NCBI GenBank assembly: GCA_034508935.3
Contig: CM067448.1
Coordinates: forward strand, 61,013,022 to 61,077,021
DNA length: 64,000 nucleotides
Origin: Berghia stephanieae
Taxonomy: Eukaryota > Mollusca > Gastropoda > Nudibranchia > Aeolidiidae
Direction: 5' to 3'
The position numbers and the translations under genes were made by a program. Positions 26,828-41,600 of this stretch are shown piece after piece. The notes below the pieces were generated by a model. It was given only the letters and a program-made list of their open reading frames with translations, had not been told where the DNA came from and did no database searches. The first letter of the stretch is position 1. Every line of letters starts with the position of its first letter.

Positions 26828-29800
26828 ATGGCTACTCCATTAGAACTGATACTGGAAAGACTTTTAGAGCCCGATAACGATGTCATTCAAAAGGTCTGTA
26901 ATTGATACTGTCTCAGTTCAATTCTCCCGGCACCCGGCTTTTGATTTTGACATTACAATCAATTACAAGTACACTCTGTATAGTATAGACACACATTAAA
27001 CAGTGAACAGTACAGTACAGTACAACAGTCGGGAGACTCCCCAACAGTCACTAATTGACACCTTACAAAACAACTTTCGGGAGGCATTCCGAAAGCTCCT
27101 ACATCCCCAGTATTCTAAATAGGGCAGGGGGTTTGGGAGGGGGCTGTCATTGCATTGATCCCCAGACACCTGTCGGCGGATAACGAAAATTGGTTATTCC
27201 CAGACAAATATTTGAAACTCCGCTCTTTTAAACAATTATCCACATTCCAGATGGAATGTTTCCAAATGCACATAGAAATAAGGAAAGTTAATAAAATATC
27301 TATAAAAACATACAATTAACCAACATTAAATTTAAATTTAAATCAGTTGTTACTACATATATACAATATGCGTCGACTTCGAAGTGGGTGTCATGGCCGA
27401 ATGGCTTAGTCGTCTGCCCGCCCTGGAAGTTTTACCAGAATCGTCATTGTGGGTTCAAATCCTGGTTCTGCCACTTTTTTTTTTTTTTTTAAATTCCGTC
27501 TTCTTTTTACAGAACGTTGTACACTACACACACACACACACATACCACACACCTTTCCTTTTCTTTTTGAATGTGTGTCTAATCCTGAAGATAAATTGAC
27601 TTTTTTTTTTTTATCGAAACAACTTCCTTTAAAAAACATTAATGAATTCCAAACAAGATTAAAGTTAATTCACCATGGTTCTTTTCTTTCTTTTTGTTTG
27701 TTTTTGTTTTTGTTTTTAAAGGCAACACAAGACCTGAAGGAAGCCTTTAAGGAGCCAACAGCACTACAAAGCTTGTGTCAAATACTGACTACATCTCAAA
27801 AGCCACAGGTAATAGAATCTATTCATGGCTTGAGCCATGTATGCTGGAAAAATGTCATGCCGCTATGTAACTGAAGCCTCTTTGTTGTGCACATGTATCC
27901 CTATTTTTAAAAATTTAAATAGATATTGAGCTTATATATAGAGCAATATCCACTAAATGTGCTCAAAGCGGTTTACAAGGGGCCCCTGACCAACAGCAAC
28001 ACGTAACATGTAGAACGAAACATGATGCCTGTTAGGCGATATTACAATTTTTTTCGGACAGAGACAACACTGATAATGGTCAGGTACTCATTTTACATCT
28101 GAGTACGGTGAGAGAATGTGAGTAAAGAGTATTTTCCAAGGACTCAACTATGCCCCGAGCGAGGCTCGAACCCAGGACCTTCCGATCCGAAAGCGAGTGT
28201 CATACCACAAGACCACATAGCCGCACAATTTATTTATTTATGCACGTGATCAGCTTAAAAATTTTATTCTCCTTTATATTGGCTTTGAATTTTGTTTATA
28301 AAAATGCTGTATATAAGTGGTCATATTTTATCAGGACAAAATCAAGGAGGTAGTATTTGAAGTCATTGTTAAAGCCTACAACACAATTTATATGTTGATT
28401 ACTTAAAGTATAGAAAGCTAATAATCAAAACTGGAAAGAAAGAGATGTGTTGCTTTTGGTATCAATGACTGGGTGGGGTTTCTGACCTCCCATAGTGAAC
28501 AGGGAGGTACATACTGTGTCTTCTATCCCCTCATATCTGTTTTTCAACATACTTTCTGTCTTTGTCTTGGAATGAGATTACGGTTTTGTCCTGGCCCTGG
28601 CCGGAGTCCTGACTGGGAGGGAAATTGTCAAATGCATAGTTATTGTTTTGGGAGATGATATTTTTTTCCTTGTAAATCATCTCTCTGTTATGTATTATTA
28701 AATTTATTTTGAATGTATAATGTAAGCATTTGAGTGTATTCCTCTTTGTTTGATTTTGTGCTTGTGTCCGGATGAGACTTATAGGTGATCTCTAAGTACA
28801 TTGGTGGTGAGCTCTTGGAATCTACATCTGATTCCTATTCGTTCCCAGTTCCCCTTTGTCTTACTCTTTCTTGGGTGCTTTAATTGTAATAATAGAACTT
28901 TTTACTATCCCATTTTCTTCCTTTTTACTGGCGCTGATATAAATATAACCTAAATGTATTGCAAGCGCCGTAAAACCCTTAAAAACAAACAAACAATTGT
29001 TATCAATGACTCGGGTGTATATAATGAGTTTGTTATGTTGTTAAATTGTAGAGATTAAAATATGCTTTTTTTTTTTTTTTTCTCCGTATATGTGACAGTT
29101 ATAAAGCACTAATTAAGAAAAAGAGAATGACAAACAGAATACATACCATTTCAGAAAAGAATCCATTTTTGTGAAAATATTATATAAGTATATATAAGAA
29201 TATTTTTTATTAAAAATTATGTTCACCTTTCACCATTAGGTACGGCAATATTCTGCTGTTCTGATCCGACGCAAAATCCACAAGTCAAAACAGTGGGCAG
29301 CCTTGAGCGATGAGATCAAACAGAGGTAAGAGTAAGACCAGTCTTTTCTAATTTAGATTTGCATTTAAGAGCTTTTGTTCAAGATTGATTGACTGTAATT
29401 TAAAATAAACAAAACAAAACAAACCAAACATGTAAATCATTCAATCCATTTCGCTTATTGAGTGATTTGCAGTGGTAGTTTGGAAAGAAAAGTTGAAGAT
29501 GTGGTAGTTGATTTTACAAAAAAAGTGTGAAAATAATGAGATTTTTTTTGTTTGTTTATATATTATTATATGAGAAGTTAGATGTTGTTATATCTGATAT
29601 CATGTAACACATTCGATAAATATTTCATTTATCATGTATTTCTTCTTTCATTTTCTTTAACTCAGTATTCGAGATAACATTCTGCAGTTGCTGATTCAAG
29701 AGCAAGAGTGAGTATTATTTTCTCATGTGATAAATATTATGGGGAAATTTAATTTTGCTGTTATGTCAAAACACTTTATTTTGATTATTATCTGCTATTT

Positions 29801-31300
29801 AAAATTCTTACCACTACAGACCTGCCATTTTAAAAAATTTAATCTCTTTTTATAATGATTTTTCTTTTGTATGAATTGGCCAAATTCAGATTTTAGAACC
29901 AAAATTATGGAGAAAAATGATAAAAATAATGTTATTCCAGTTTTAACTTCTTTATTCGATCCAGCAACCAGCTGAGCTCAAGCCCTTCGGTCTTGTGCCA
30001 CGACATAAAATTTTAATGTCTTTAGTAGTTGTTTGACGTGACATACAGTTTGTTACGGATGCTTGGTTTGATGTTTTTAAAAAATGGATATGTGACTGCA
30101 TATTATGTTTTAAATCATTTTCATTATTGTTCACAGGAAAATTTGCCGCAGTTCCATTGCACAGATTGTAGGAGTGGTAGCACGCCATGACACACCTTCA
30201 GGGCAATGGCCAGCTTTGTTCGAGTTCCTTGTCAGTTACATCAAAAGTGAGGAACCTGCTAAACGAGAGGTTGGTGTCAATCAAGGCTGTATGACAGTGT
30301 ATGATCACTAATCCAACACACAAATAATTCCTGTAAAACAGGTTATATAAGAGATATACCTCCTTGGGATGAATAAAGGGAATTTGTTTTATTATTTTGA
30401 AAATCATGATTGGGATGTTTTTGAAATTTTTTGATTGTTCCATTTAACAAAAATATTTTGGAGGGAAAATTTTAAAATAGCTACGTATCAGATGAGTATC
30501 TCTGTCAATATGCTAAACGTAACATGATGGCCAACAGATTTTGAATACAGCACCAAGTTAAGCAAGTTACATGAAAAATGGGAAAGCGTCTTCAACATAT
30601 TAGCTCAGATGGTCCAGTGCTTATATCAGTTTTGCATAATAAGATTCTTGCCTTTTGAAAGGTGCATCCATTTCTGATAGATTACATTGCCAAAGTTATC
30701 CATCAGCGATTAAGGTTTTTTCACTTTATTTTTTAAACAGATGATTCCAATTTACTTAAAGGTTAATTTTGGAAAGCTTAAATAAGTCTTTACTTTTAGT
30801 GGTAAAGCAAATTAATTTAACATTGTTAAAATCTGGATGTGGGGGACGAATTCAGCAAAAACTGCTTTATGCCAATCAATCACAACAAGAACTTTTAAAA
30901 TATCAATTGAGTTATATCCATATTGCTGAAAATAGTGTCCACGGACGAGAGGGGGGGGGGGGGGGGGTGACTGTGTCTTGCCTTGTCACTTGGTGTCGAA
31001 CACACGCATAGTCAGTAATCAACTAACACTCACAGCTTGACTCGGACAGGGCCGTTTCTCTCTATTTTGCTACCAACACACATGCATTTCTCTGGTTGAG
31101 AATTTTCCTCCCTAAGCTTTCTTTGTTTCAGTTTAAATGACAACTGGAAAAAATAATGCGAAATATATATTTTTCTTCGAAAGGTGATTGACTGCTCTCA
31201 GCGGAAATTTTCTTTCCTCATGACAGTGATTGTTTAAATTTTTCTCTTTTTCTTCCTTCATACACAACCACACCACCACCTCATCCTCCTCTCCTACTCC

Positions 31301-31348
<48 letters not shown>

Positions 31349-34300
31349 TTCTTCCTCCTCTTTTATAAGAATTAATCCAAATAAATGAAGGAATCAGCTT
31401 AAAAATTTAACACAAACAGGAGTGAATATAAAGCAACTTCTCATGTCGAGCACTAGATTTAAATACACATCCTTCAAAAAGGTAGGAATTGTGCTCTTCC
31501 TTTCATTTTACAACTAACTCAGACCTGGGACCAGAAAATGTGTGTACTCTCAAATAATTGTTTTTTTTTTATACCATAAAATATGAACCTTCTAATTGTA
31601 TTATAAATGAGTTGGGGAAAGTGACATTATTTGACTAGTCAATTGACGTGCCATATCTGTGTTGTGTTTATTAATTAATCCATATTTTTGTCCTGTTGGT
31701 CTATTTTCGCGTGTTCAAAAAGTTCTGACAATTTTTTCACCAACCATTTCCAGGCCCGATTTGATTTCTGACTGTTAGCCATCAAAGGAAATATTGCTCG
31801 TTATTTCTTTGTTAATATTCCATCTTGTTTTGTCCTTAGGTTGGGATGTATGTCCTATCCAACGTGACATCTATTGCTGCAGAGCAAATGAAGCCGCACA
31901 TGGTGTCACTGCTAGAGCTCCTGGCAATTGCTCTCAATGACTGCGTCACAGAAGTCGGTTTCCTTTCCATTAAGTATGAAACTTTTTAACTTTATTTTTT
32001 TCAATAACATTCTTTGCATGATAAATTAAATTAAATATATATGAATATTTATGAAGCAAATTTGCACATATTCACAAATTATATTGTTTGTTCTCTCAGA
32101 AAACCATATGGCATGGAACCAAATTTCCATTGAACAAGTTGCCTGTTAGAAATCCTTTTTGTCTGAAGATGAACAGTCAAAAATAAAAAGATCAGAAAAA
32201 CACTTGCATGTAGTATTCAATGATTTTGAAATGAGTCTTTTCTATAGACAATGACAATACAATACAGACCATGATTATTTTTTGTTACAAGAGCAGGGCT
32301 GTATGAGATGACTTTATAAATTCTATAGATAGTTCGAAGATAACGTCACTCAGGTCTTTGTTATTGTTTTTTGCCATCTGCGTTTATGAGTAATGCTCAC
32401 TGAACTGTATTAACCTGACTATAAACGCTCATGGATACACACAGTTTTGTGTGTTGGTCTGTTATACTTTCGGATGGCAATGTTATGAGCTTCTTAGCCA
32501 AGCGCATACAATCTATTGGTTAGAGTAGATACAAGGATAAGCAGAAGCCATTTACTGAGGTGACAAAATGATAAAAGAAAGCAAAATAAAGAAAAAAATA
32601 TAGAGGAAAACATATTGACATACACTTATTGCCCCTTTTCTTCCATGTCTGGCTGGTTATGTTATATAAATAGTATTTTTAAACTCCTACGTTTGGAATT
32701 TCGAATATATGTGACCTTGGGAGTATGCATTGGGAACAAGTTCAAAATTTCAAGCACAGAAGCTAGTCATTCTATTTTGTGTTATAGATTTTTTTCATTT
32801 TAAACTCTTCTCTTATTCTTTTGTTATTATTATTATTATTTGTTTTGTCAGTTCTCAAAAATATGTATCACTTACACCCTGATTAACTGATTTTGAAACT
32901 TTTCTTTTGTACTTCTCTATTTTTATCAATTTAACAATGTATGTATTGAATTTAAGTAATAATTTTCATTTATTTATGACTTTATCCTTAATTTTATTTT
33001 ATTCTATTCAAATAAAACCATTTATTTTTGGGTGAATTTCAGGAGCATGACAGACCTTGTATTTTACATTGGAGACTCAGAATTGGTAGGTTTGTATTGA
33101 ACTGTTGTTGCTTTGTAGTTCACGCAGTCAAGTTTCAGTAGATAATTTTAGATATACTCATCTTATTACTAGGCTCTTTATTTTAGACTTTTATGAACTA
33201 TGCATGTTATCCTTTTATGAGCCAATCAGAATTTGACAAATAGCTCGCCTTGATTTTGGTAGTAAATTATGGTCAAGCTTTTTCATTCTTGTCTTTTACC
33301 TAGATAACTATCAGTGTTTGGGCATGTTTATATACCAAATCAAGGATAGAAAGATAACCGATATTCATTTTCTATCTCCATTTTTTTTTTTCTTTCATAT
33401 TATTAAATTTTTATTTGATTTTTCAGAAATACGTTCAGAATGTTGTACCAAAGGTGATTGAAGTGATACAGTCTCTAGCATCTGTAGATGAGGTAGGTTT
33501 GGTGGTCAGGATGTTAGTTAACTTTTATATAAATAAATGAAAATGACAGTATAAAAAAAATTATTTAACTCACCAAAGTGACTTGAAGGCGAGTATTATA
33601 TGTGACCTTTCGCCTCAAAACGGTATTAAGTCGGAATGGTTAAGATTTTGAAAATTGAATTTATAGCCTGAAATATCAGTCTTGTGTTGAGTTTGTATGT
33701 TTTATTGAGGAGAATGGATACCTTATTTTAGGGTACTAATGCCAACAATTTATATTTTTGACCAGTTTTAACATTAAATTCGGCTTTTAAGCATCTGGTT
33801 CGTTCCGAAATAATACCGTTTTGAGACGGTGGGTCACATATCACATCAAATCAATACTCAGAAAGCGAACTAATAATGATGGCATTACATATTAACATCA
33901 AGATTAATTTACAGCTAATGTGAAGAAGAGGAGGAAAAAGATTCGTTTACATGTGAATTACAACTTGAATTAAATTAATATTGGAGCTTTTTAGGAATCA
34001 TCATCCATTCTTATTATTATATCAGAATTATGTACTGATGCTGATAACGTTCAATCATGGGTGCCAGTTTTCCAGTTCATGCCGGAATTCCGGATTCGCA
34101 ATATCTCGAAGTCAAATACCTCCGGTTTCAGTGTCAAAATGTTTGCTGTGTAATAATTTAATAATGGTATAAAAACGGTGATGAAATAAGAGTAAAGTTT
34201 AGGCCGAATTTTCAGTAGGAACATTTTCAGGTTTGGCAAAGTGTCGAGATTTTAGTTTCAGGTTTCAGCACTAATCCTGCTGGCACCCATGTGTTCAATT

Positions 34301-35606
34301 AACAAAAATGAAATAAAGTCTGAAGTAAGGAAAGAAGGCACAGTGCAAGCTGACTTGTCTTTCATCGCTCTTAGATATTAAAATTAAATGAAAATTCTTC
34401 ATTTAAAAAAGTGGCGCTATTAAAAGTAACATCTTGTTTGTTAAGGAGTAAAAACCATGTCCGCTAGAAATGTTTTCTTACTGTTAGAATCATTTGACGT
34501 TGTTACTAAAACACTGTATTAGATCCAGATCATGGAACAGATTCTAGACAAGTTCTGACACTACATAAATGCAATGCTGTTATTGCTATAGTAATTACAT
34601 ATGTATTACTAGCTCATAAAAAATGTTTGATACATTATAAAGTCTTATAATTTAATGTTCTTTAATGTTCTTATTTATATTATTTATTCATCTATTATTA
34701 TTATTATTATTATTATTAAAAAACTGTCATTCATTTTTTTTTTCTGTTTTAAAAAAAATGCTATAAAGCATATTTCAGGATCTGCATGCCTGTACACATT
34801 GTATTTAAGAACGGAAAATGTGAGATGATATTTGAGTTTTGTAACTTTGAATATGATGGGGAAAAATATTAATTTTCCTTTAAATAATTAAGATATCCTT
34901 GTATACTAATACTACTATCTCCCTTGTGTTACCAGGATAAAGCTTGTGTTGCTCTTGAATTTTTTGATGAGCTCCTGGAGTCAGAGGTGTCCATTATTGT
35001 TCCCCATCTGAAAGTCGTCATGCAGTATTGTCTACAGGTAGGTTCTTATTTTTTACTTACTTATTTATGCCTCTTGACTCCTAGCGGAGCATAGGGCCTC
35101 AACAGCACTCTTCCATCTTCTGTCCCTGGCACAGACCTTTGCCCCACTCCAGGTAAGATTGGAGACGCTCAAATCTCAGTGAAGGCCTCTCCTCCAAGTC
35201 TGTTTTGGACGACCCCGTTTCCTCTTGCCTTGTGGGTTCCATTCAAGAGCCTGCTTGGTTTTGTTACAGGGCTCTTTCCGCAGGGTATGGCCAACCCATC
35301 GTCACTTTCTGCGTCTGACCTGGACATCCATTTGTTCTTGGTTTGCTCTTGTCCAAAGGTCAGCATTTGGCACTTTGTCAAACCATTTCAACCTGAGTAT
35401 TTGTCGAAGACAGTAGGTTCTTATATTTCTGAGTATTTATCTATATGAAAACTTTGAGAGGGGGCACTGGTGCAAAATATAAATCTTTTAAGTGTTGTGA
35501 ATTAATCAGTGCCAGACAATGCAGAAAGAAAGAATACAAGCGTACAAAAAATAAAAGGTCGTCTCCAAAAAACCTAGTCTTTGATTTGGGATTGAACCGC
35601 AGACCA

Positions 35607-35645
<39 letters not shown>

Positions 35646-38600
35646 TAATACTAATAATAATAATAAAATAATAATAATAATAAATCATTTGTATAACACA
35701 CAAAATCCATGAATTCATGCTCTAAGGCGCTTTACAATAAAACACGTATTCACAAAGGGAAAATAAAATAAAAAGTACAGCACTGAAAGCTTAATTTGAA
35801 AAACATCAAACTAGATTAAGTAAAGTCTATTTAAAACAGTTAAGTCTTTGAATTAGACTTGAAAGAGTTAAAAGTTGGAGAGTTTCTGGTTGTAGAAGAC
35901 AGAGAATTCCAGATTTTTGGAGCTGCATTAGAGAAAGATCAAGATCTGTTGGAAAATTTTGCTCTTGATGTAGACCTTGTAATTTCTAGTTGAGTGGAAA
36001 GGGATAATCGAAGTTTTCTTGATGGTACATTGACGTTTAAGAGAGAGATTTGATATAGTCAGGAGCTTGTCCATGTAAGCATTTGTAGGTGATAATGAAG
36101 TGTCTCCATTACATTATATTGTGTCAATGATATTGCCCAAGAGGTGAGTTACTAGTATATTAGGAGGCTCTTAATCCTTACAACGTCATACAGTTTCTCT
36201 AATCCTGAATTCCACAATCCGGGTGTCTCCATTGTCCGGACAGGTTGCTTGGGGACGGATTTTTTTTCTTCTTTATTTGTACATTTTGGGGACTGATTCA
36301 AGTGTCTAGATAGCGGGTGGTTGGATGGGAGCATCACCCTTGAATCATATGCCTAGAATGTTCGCATGGGTGTACGATCCGATAGTGGCGGGTGGTTGGA
36401 TGGGAGCATCACCCTTGAATCATATACCTAGAATGTTCGCATGGGTGTACGATCCGATAGTGATGTCGTTTCTTCTTCTCTTTACTAGCCTATCCTGCGT
36501 CTTTGGTTTGTGATTGTATTTTTGACAGGGGATATTTTTTTTCTGTTAATCTTCTGCCTGTTTGTTCTTGGTTATTTATAATTTAGCTTATGATATCTTA
36601 AGGTTATGATTTTGATTTACATTTGTACTATTTTTGTTAGATTGCTTGTTTTTTTTGTTTCAGCCGTCTCTCATATAACCTCAATTGTGTTGGAAGAGAC
36701 CTAAAGCAACAAACAAACAAAAACTGTCCAGATGTATCTGTAATCTGGACAAAATGGAGGTGTTTGGATTGGACTGTAATATTATGAGGGTTATGAATAA
36801 TGTCCCTAGTCATTTTTGTATGTGACTAATTTTTCTTGATATTTAAAATCATTTTTCCAATTATTTCAGTTTGCACTCCAACAATTGAATTTTATATAAA
36901 ATAACAATGAATTAAAACTATTAAAGGTTGCTTTCAAGTAGCCAACCATATGTGAAATGTAACAACATTAGGCAACAGAGCATTTTCCCACAACCCACAA
37001 AGGACTGGAACAATCTGCCAGAAGAAATCAGTGATAGTACCAAGTCATAACAGACAACATGGCCCAGCTCTTGTCGCCAACATGATGGGGCTTAGGGCTG
37101 GCTGCCCGAATGAAGAACAACAAGAAATGTAGACTCCAAAATTACCTTTTGCCTTGTAAGCTAGTCGCCCTTTTTATTTCTGTCTTCTTTAATTTTAAAA
37201 TTTCAGATAGCCAGTAAAAAAGAGTTTGGAGATGCATTACGCGTGAAGGCAATGGCCTTTGTGTCCGCTCTTGTCCGTCTGAAGAAAAAAGTAGGTCATT
37301 ACATACATATGCTGTTGTCAAATTGTTGTACACTATATTGCAATTGATCAGTGGAAACCATTGGCTGAAATTCTTGTTAATTTTACTGTGTTTAAGTGTT
37401 TTTTTTAAATATATACAACCAAGGAAAGAACATTATACCTACAATTTTTGTCTTTTTATTTATTAATTTAATTTTTTTCTGAACAAGGTTTTCAAGATGA
37501 ATCTGATTTTAATGTTTAATTATTTTTTGATAGGTAAAAATAAAGCAAAGAGAATTAGGCCTACATCTCTTCTTTTTTTTGGAAAAAATATAGCTTTAGT
37601 TTTATCTTGAGATAACCTGTCTGATAATATAAGATTTATATCATTATTCTAAATCTACAGTTGTTTAAAAAACATTTCTTTTTGTATTTTAGACAGTGTT
37701 GAAGCACCATCTCATGGAGTCCATTCTCCAAGTTTTATTTCCAATAATTTGTGAGGATGAGGAAGAAGAGGACGACGATGAGGAGGATCTTGAAAGCCAG
37801 AAACCTTCCCATTACGCTGTACAGGTAATTTGTGTGTGTGTGAATCAAATGTTGTGTGTTAGGTTTTATAAACAACTCATACTACTTAGTTGGGGAAAGA
37901 AATGTTTGAATCGATACCTGCATCCCTTTTAGTTTGAGTTGGAGGTTTGTAAATATTAGACCAGAATTTATTTGTTTTTTGAATGTGAAGTTTTCAAAAA
38001 TCAACTAAACCTATATGCCCTTTTGTTCTTTATGATGGAAATTCCTAGTCAGGGATAAAAGCTTTTTAATAATTGATTGGTATGAATTATCTACCAAAAT
38101 CCAGCAACAGGAAATGGGAATAATCGATTCATTTTCACTTCTTTATTTCAGGTGGTAGACACAATGGCTCTTCATCTTCCTCCACAGAAATTTCTCAACA
38201 AACTGGTAGGCCAAACATACTTTTATCTTATCACTTTCCCTCCTCTCTGGATAATTGTAACGTTTAAACTTATATTAGTGAATATTTACCATTGTTTTAA
38301 CTATGTTTTAGAACTTCTCTATATTTTATTCACAAATGTATATGAAACCAAATTTAAATGCATTACATAATTTCCAAAGCCTGTTGAGTTGATTGGATCT
38401 AAAAATATTTATGATTGAAAATTACATTTTGATTTTATACAGACTTTTTTTTTCTTGAAATTTGGCAGATCTACATCGAAAATCAGAGAAAAATGTTTTG
38501 TTCCATTTAATGAGTCTGAAATTTTCATTTTTCTTGTCCACTCTTACAGACTCCTGGGGTTGAGACCCTGTTGAAAAGTCCAGAGGCGCCTTGCCGAAGG

Positions 38601-41600
38601 GCTGCTTATCTAGTCATGGCAGTCATTGTTGAGGGATGTGCCGATTATGTTATGAACAAGTAAGATTTGAGAATGGGACCTTTTGAAACAATCACTCTTA
38701 GTCAAGATAAATATAAGGAATTTGATTTTTTATAATCTAAAACTATTAATTTTTCTAAACACTGATTACTGCCTGTCTCTGATATCACCCAAATGTGTTG
38801 CAAGTGTCGTTTGATTCCTATATATATATAATTAATAACTTGGATTGCGAGTTTATGCTCTTACTCTCTTCAATGAGGATGGCTATTTTAACTCAAATAC
38901 TATAATATAGTATTTATGGTTTGAGACAGTTTGTGACATTTGTGTGATTAGAGTTTTAAAATATACTTAGAAATTCTATTGTTTATCAATCTTTTTTTGT
39001 TGTTGTTGTTTGTTGAGAGAAGGGGTCAGGGAGGATGATGATGGTGATGATAAATTCAGTGTGAATTATACTCATATTTTTCATACCATTTCTTCCACTT
39101 TCCAGAATGCTCTCTGATATGTTGAAGACGGCTTGCCAGGGTTTGAATGATCCAGCTGTTATCGTCAGGAACTCTGCCCTGTTTGCCATTGGTCAATTTT
39201 CTGAACACTTGCAAGTAAGTAATTTTATGAATACTACAGGTAACTCTCAATGGTTGGACTTATATAGTCAGGGATTTATTTTCATGTCCGACCACCACTA
39301 CCACTGTTATTATTTTTGATACTATCACTGATACTAGTTTTGCTTTTGTTGCTGCTCTTGCTGTTGCTTTTGCTAATGAGAGGAAAGCTAGCTAAAACAA
39401 AAAAATAGATACCATTTGACAAGTATTTATTTACTTTCAACTAATTTGCTGATTATCCAAATTAAATATCCACAACTTTTATTGATGCTGCGTCGAGAGT
39501 ACTAAAGTTTTTCTGTTCCCCACCCCCCTCCCTATCAAATTTTCTATTTATGAGGTCTGACAGGGTTTATGTATTCAAAATTCAAACCAATTTTCATTGC
39601 TTTGCAGCCTGACATCAGCAAATTTGCCCCTGAGCTGCTTCCTGTGCTATTCGAGTATTTGAATAAGTCAATGCAAGATATGGACACCAACCCTAAAGGC
39701 GTCGTCAAGAGTCACTATGCTCTAGAGATGTTTTGTGAAAATTTAGGTATGAATAATTGTTTTGTTTTTTTGTTTTTTTTTTTTGTTTTTTTTTTTCTTG
39801 CTTGCAAAGCAGTCCTTATATGTAAATTAAATATCAGAAAAATGAATATTTTTCATCACCATTAATTGAGTTCATAAGTACTTTTTTTCTCTTCTTTTTG
39901 GTATCCTTTTTATTACTCACTAAAAGCTGGGCGGGGTTCCTGACCTCCCATAGTGGGCAGGGAGGTACTTACTATGTCTTTTATCCCCCTATATCTGTTT
40001 TCCAACTTGCTTTCAGTCTTTGTCTTGGAATGAGATTACTTGGTTTTGTCCTGGCCCTGGCCGGATACCCTGGCTGAGAGGGAAATTGTCAAATATATAG
40101 TTAGTTTTGGGAGTTGATATTTTTTTCCTTGTAAATCATCTCTCTGTTATTTACTGTTTTTTTAAATTTTATTCTTAACATATGATTTGTAAACATTTGA
40201 GTGTATTCCACTTAGTGGGGACTTGTGCTGGTGTCAGGATGAGACATTTAAGTAATCTCAAACTAAGTACACTGATTGTGTGCTCTTGGAATCTACATCT
40301 GTTCCCTATTTGTACCATTCCCCTTATCTTACTTTTGCTTCTAGTCCCTTTAATTGTACATTTAGAATGTCTTTACTCTCCCATTTTCTTCCTTTTTACT
40401 GGCGCTGATATCACCAACATGTGTTGCAAGCGCTGTAAAACCCTTAAAAACAAAAACAATAAAACTCCCTAAAAGAAAAATTATTTTTGAGTGATATGAA
40501 CCACTCTGGGTTGCATGTGATTGAGAACAAAAGAGTGAGGGTAAAGTGACTTCTTCAAGAACATGCATTACGGATATGACACACGAACTAGGTGTCTGGC
40601 TGCTACAAAGTGGAGACCATACTACTGAATCTTGCTCCTTCACATTGCAAATATCTGGGGATAAATGAAGCTTTGTGAAACCTGTTGAGATTTGCTGAAA
40701 CTGTGGAATGCACTATACATATACTTAATAATAAACTCTTTATATCATTTCCAATTAGAACAAACCTATCAATAAACGTTTTCAATACAAACATGCAATT
40801 TATAATTTTTATGTAATTATTTTGGCTTTACTTTATGATTTCAGGTGAAGGTATCATGCCGTACTTGCCCCAGCTGATGGAATACTTGCTCAATGTTCTT
40901 GTCAATTGCCAACAATACAAACCCAAAGAGTTAGCCATCAGTGCTATTGGTGCAGCTGGTGAGTAATAATAGGGAATGAGATTAGCGGAAAAGTAGCGTC
41001 CCTTGATTAGACGTCACCCATAGCTTCCGCGAGGACGAGAGACGCATGCGCACAACCAACATGACATTCTCTCTCTAATAACTTTTCCACCGGTGACATC
41101 ACAGACTATGGGTGACGTCCAATCAAGGGATGCTACTCTTCGGCTAATCTCATTCCCTATAATGGTGATATTTCACTTTTTAAGTTTATTTTCTTTACTT
41201 TGTCCAAGCTAATAATTCCTTATTTAATTCATTTTGATAGACTTTCCATCTGTAGGACAAACACCCCTCCCCCCCTAAGTAAAACCCCAAAAAACTATGG
41301 ACATAATCATTTTCACCAAAAGTGCAGTTACATCCCTAGATCACATTGTTCCGCTTTCCCAGTGAAAACGTTAAGATAAGATATGGTGTCAGGTTGAAGT
41401 ATAATTGAATTTACCTGGATATGTTTAATCCATAAATGGAGTTAGATAAAGATAAGGTTTTAATTATTTCTTTTCATGAAAAGATTGTCAGTGTCTTGAG
41501 GTTGATTTTTCCACTTTTTCAACAGCGAGTGCGGCCAAAGACAAGATCAAACCGTATTTTAATGATGTCCTGGCATTGTTCAAAGTCTACCTTGTGTCAG

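Noticed and set aside
27390-27474. A functional tRNA gene
   Set aside because: Promoter boxes are good but acceptor and anticodon arms do not fold convincingly; kept only as tRNA-like.
40972-41157. A microRNA precursor
   Set aside because: The hairpin is a TA-flanked MITE with a second copy at 61587, and its arms are much longer than a miRNA stem; small-RNA data would be needed to reconsider.
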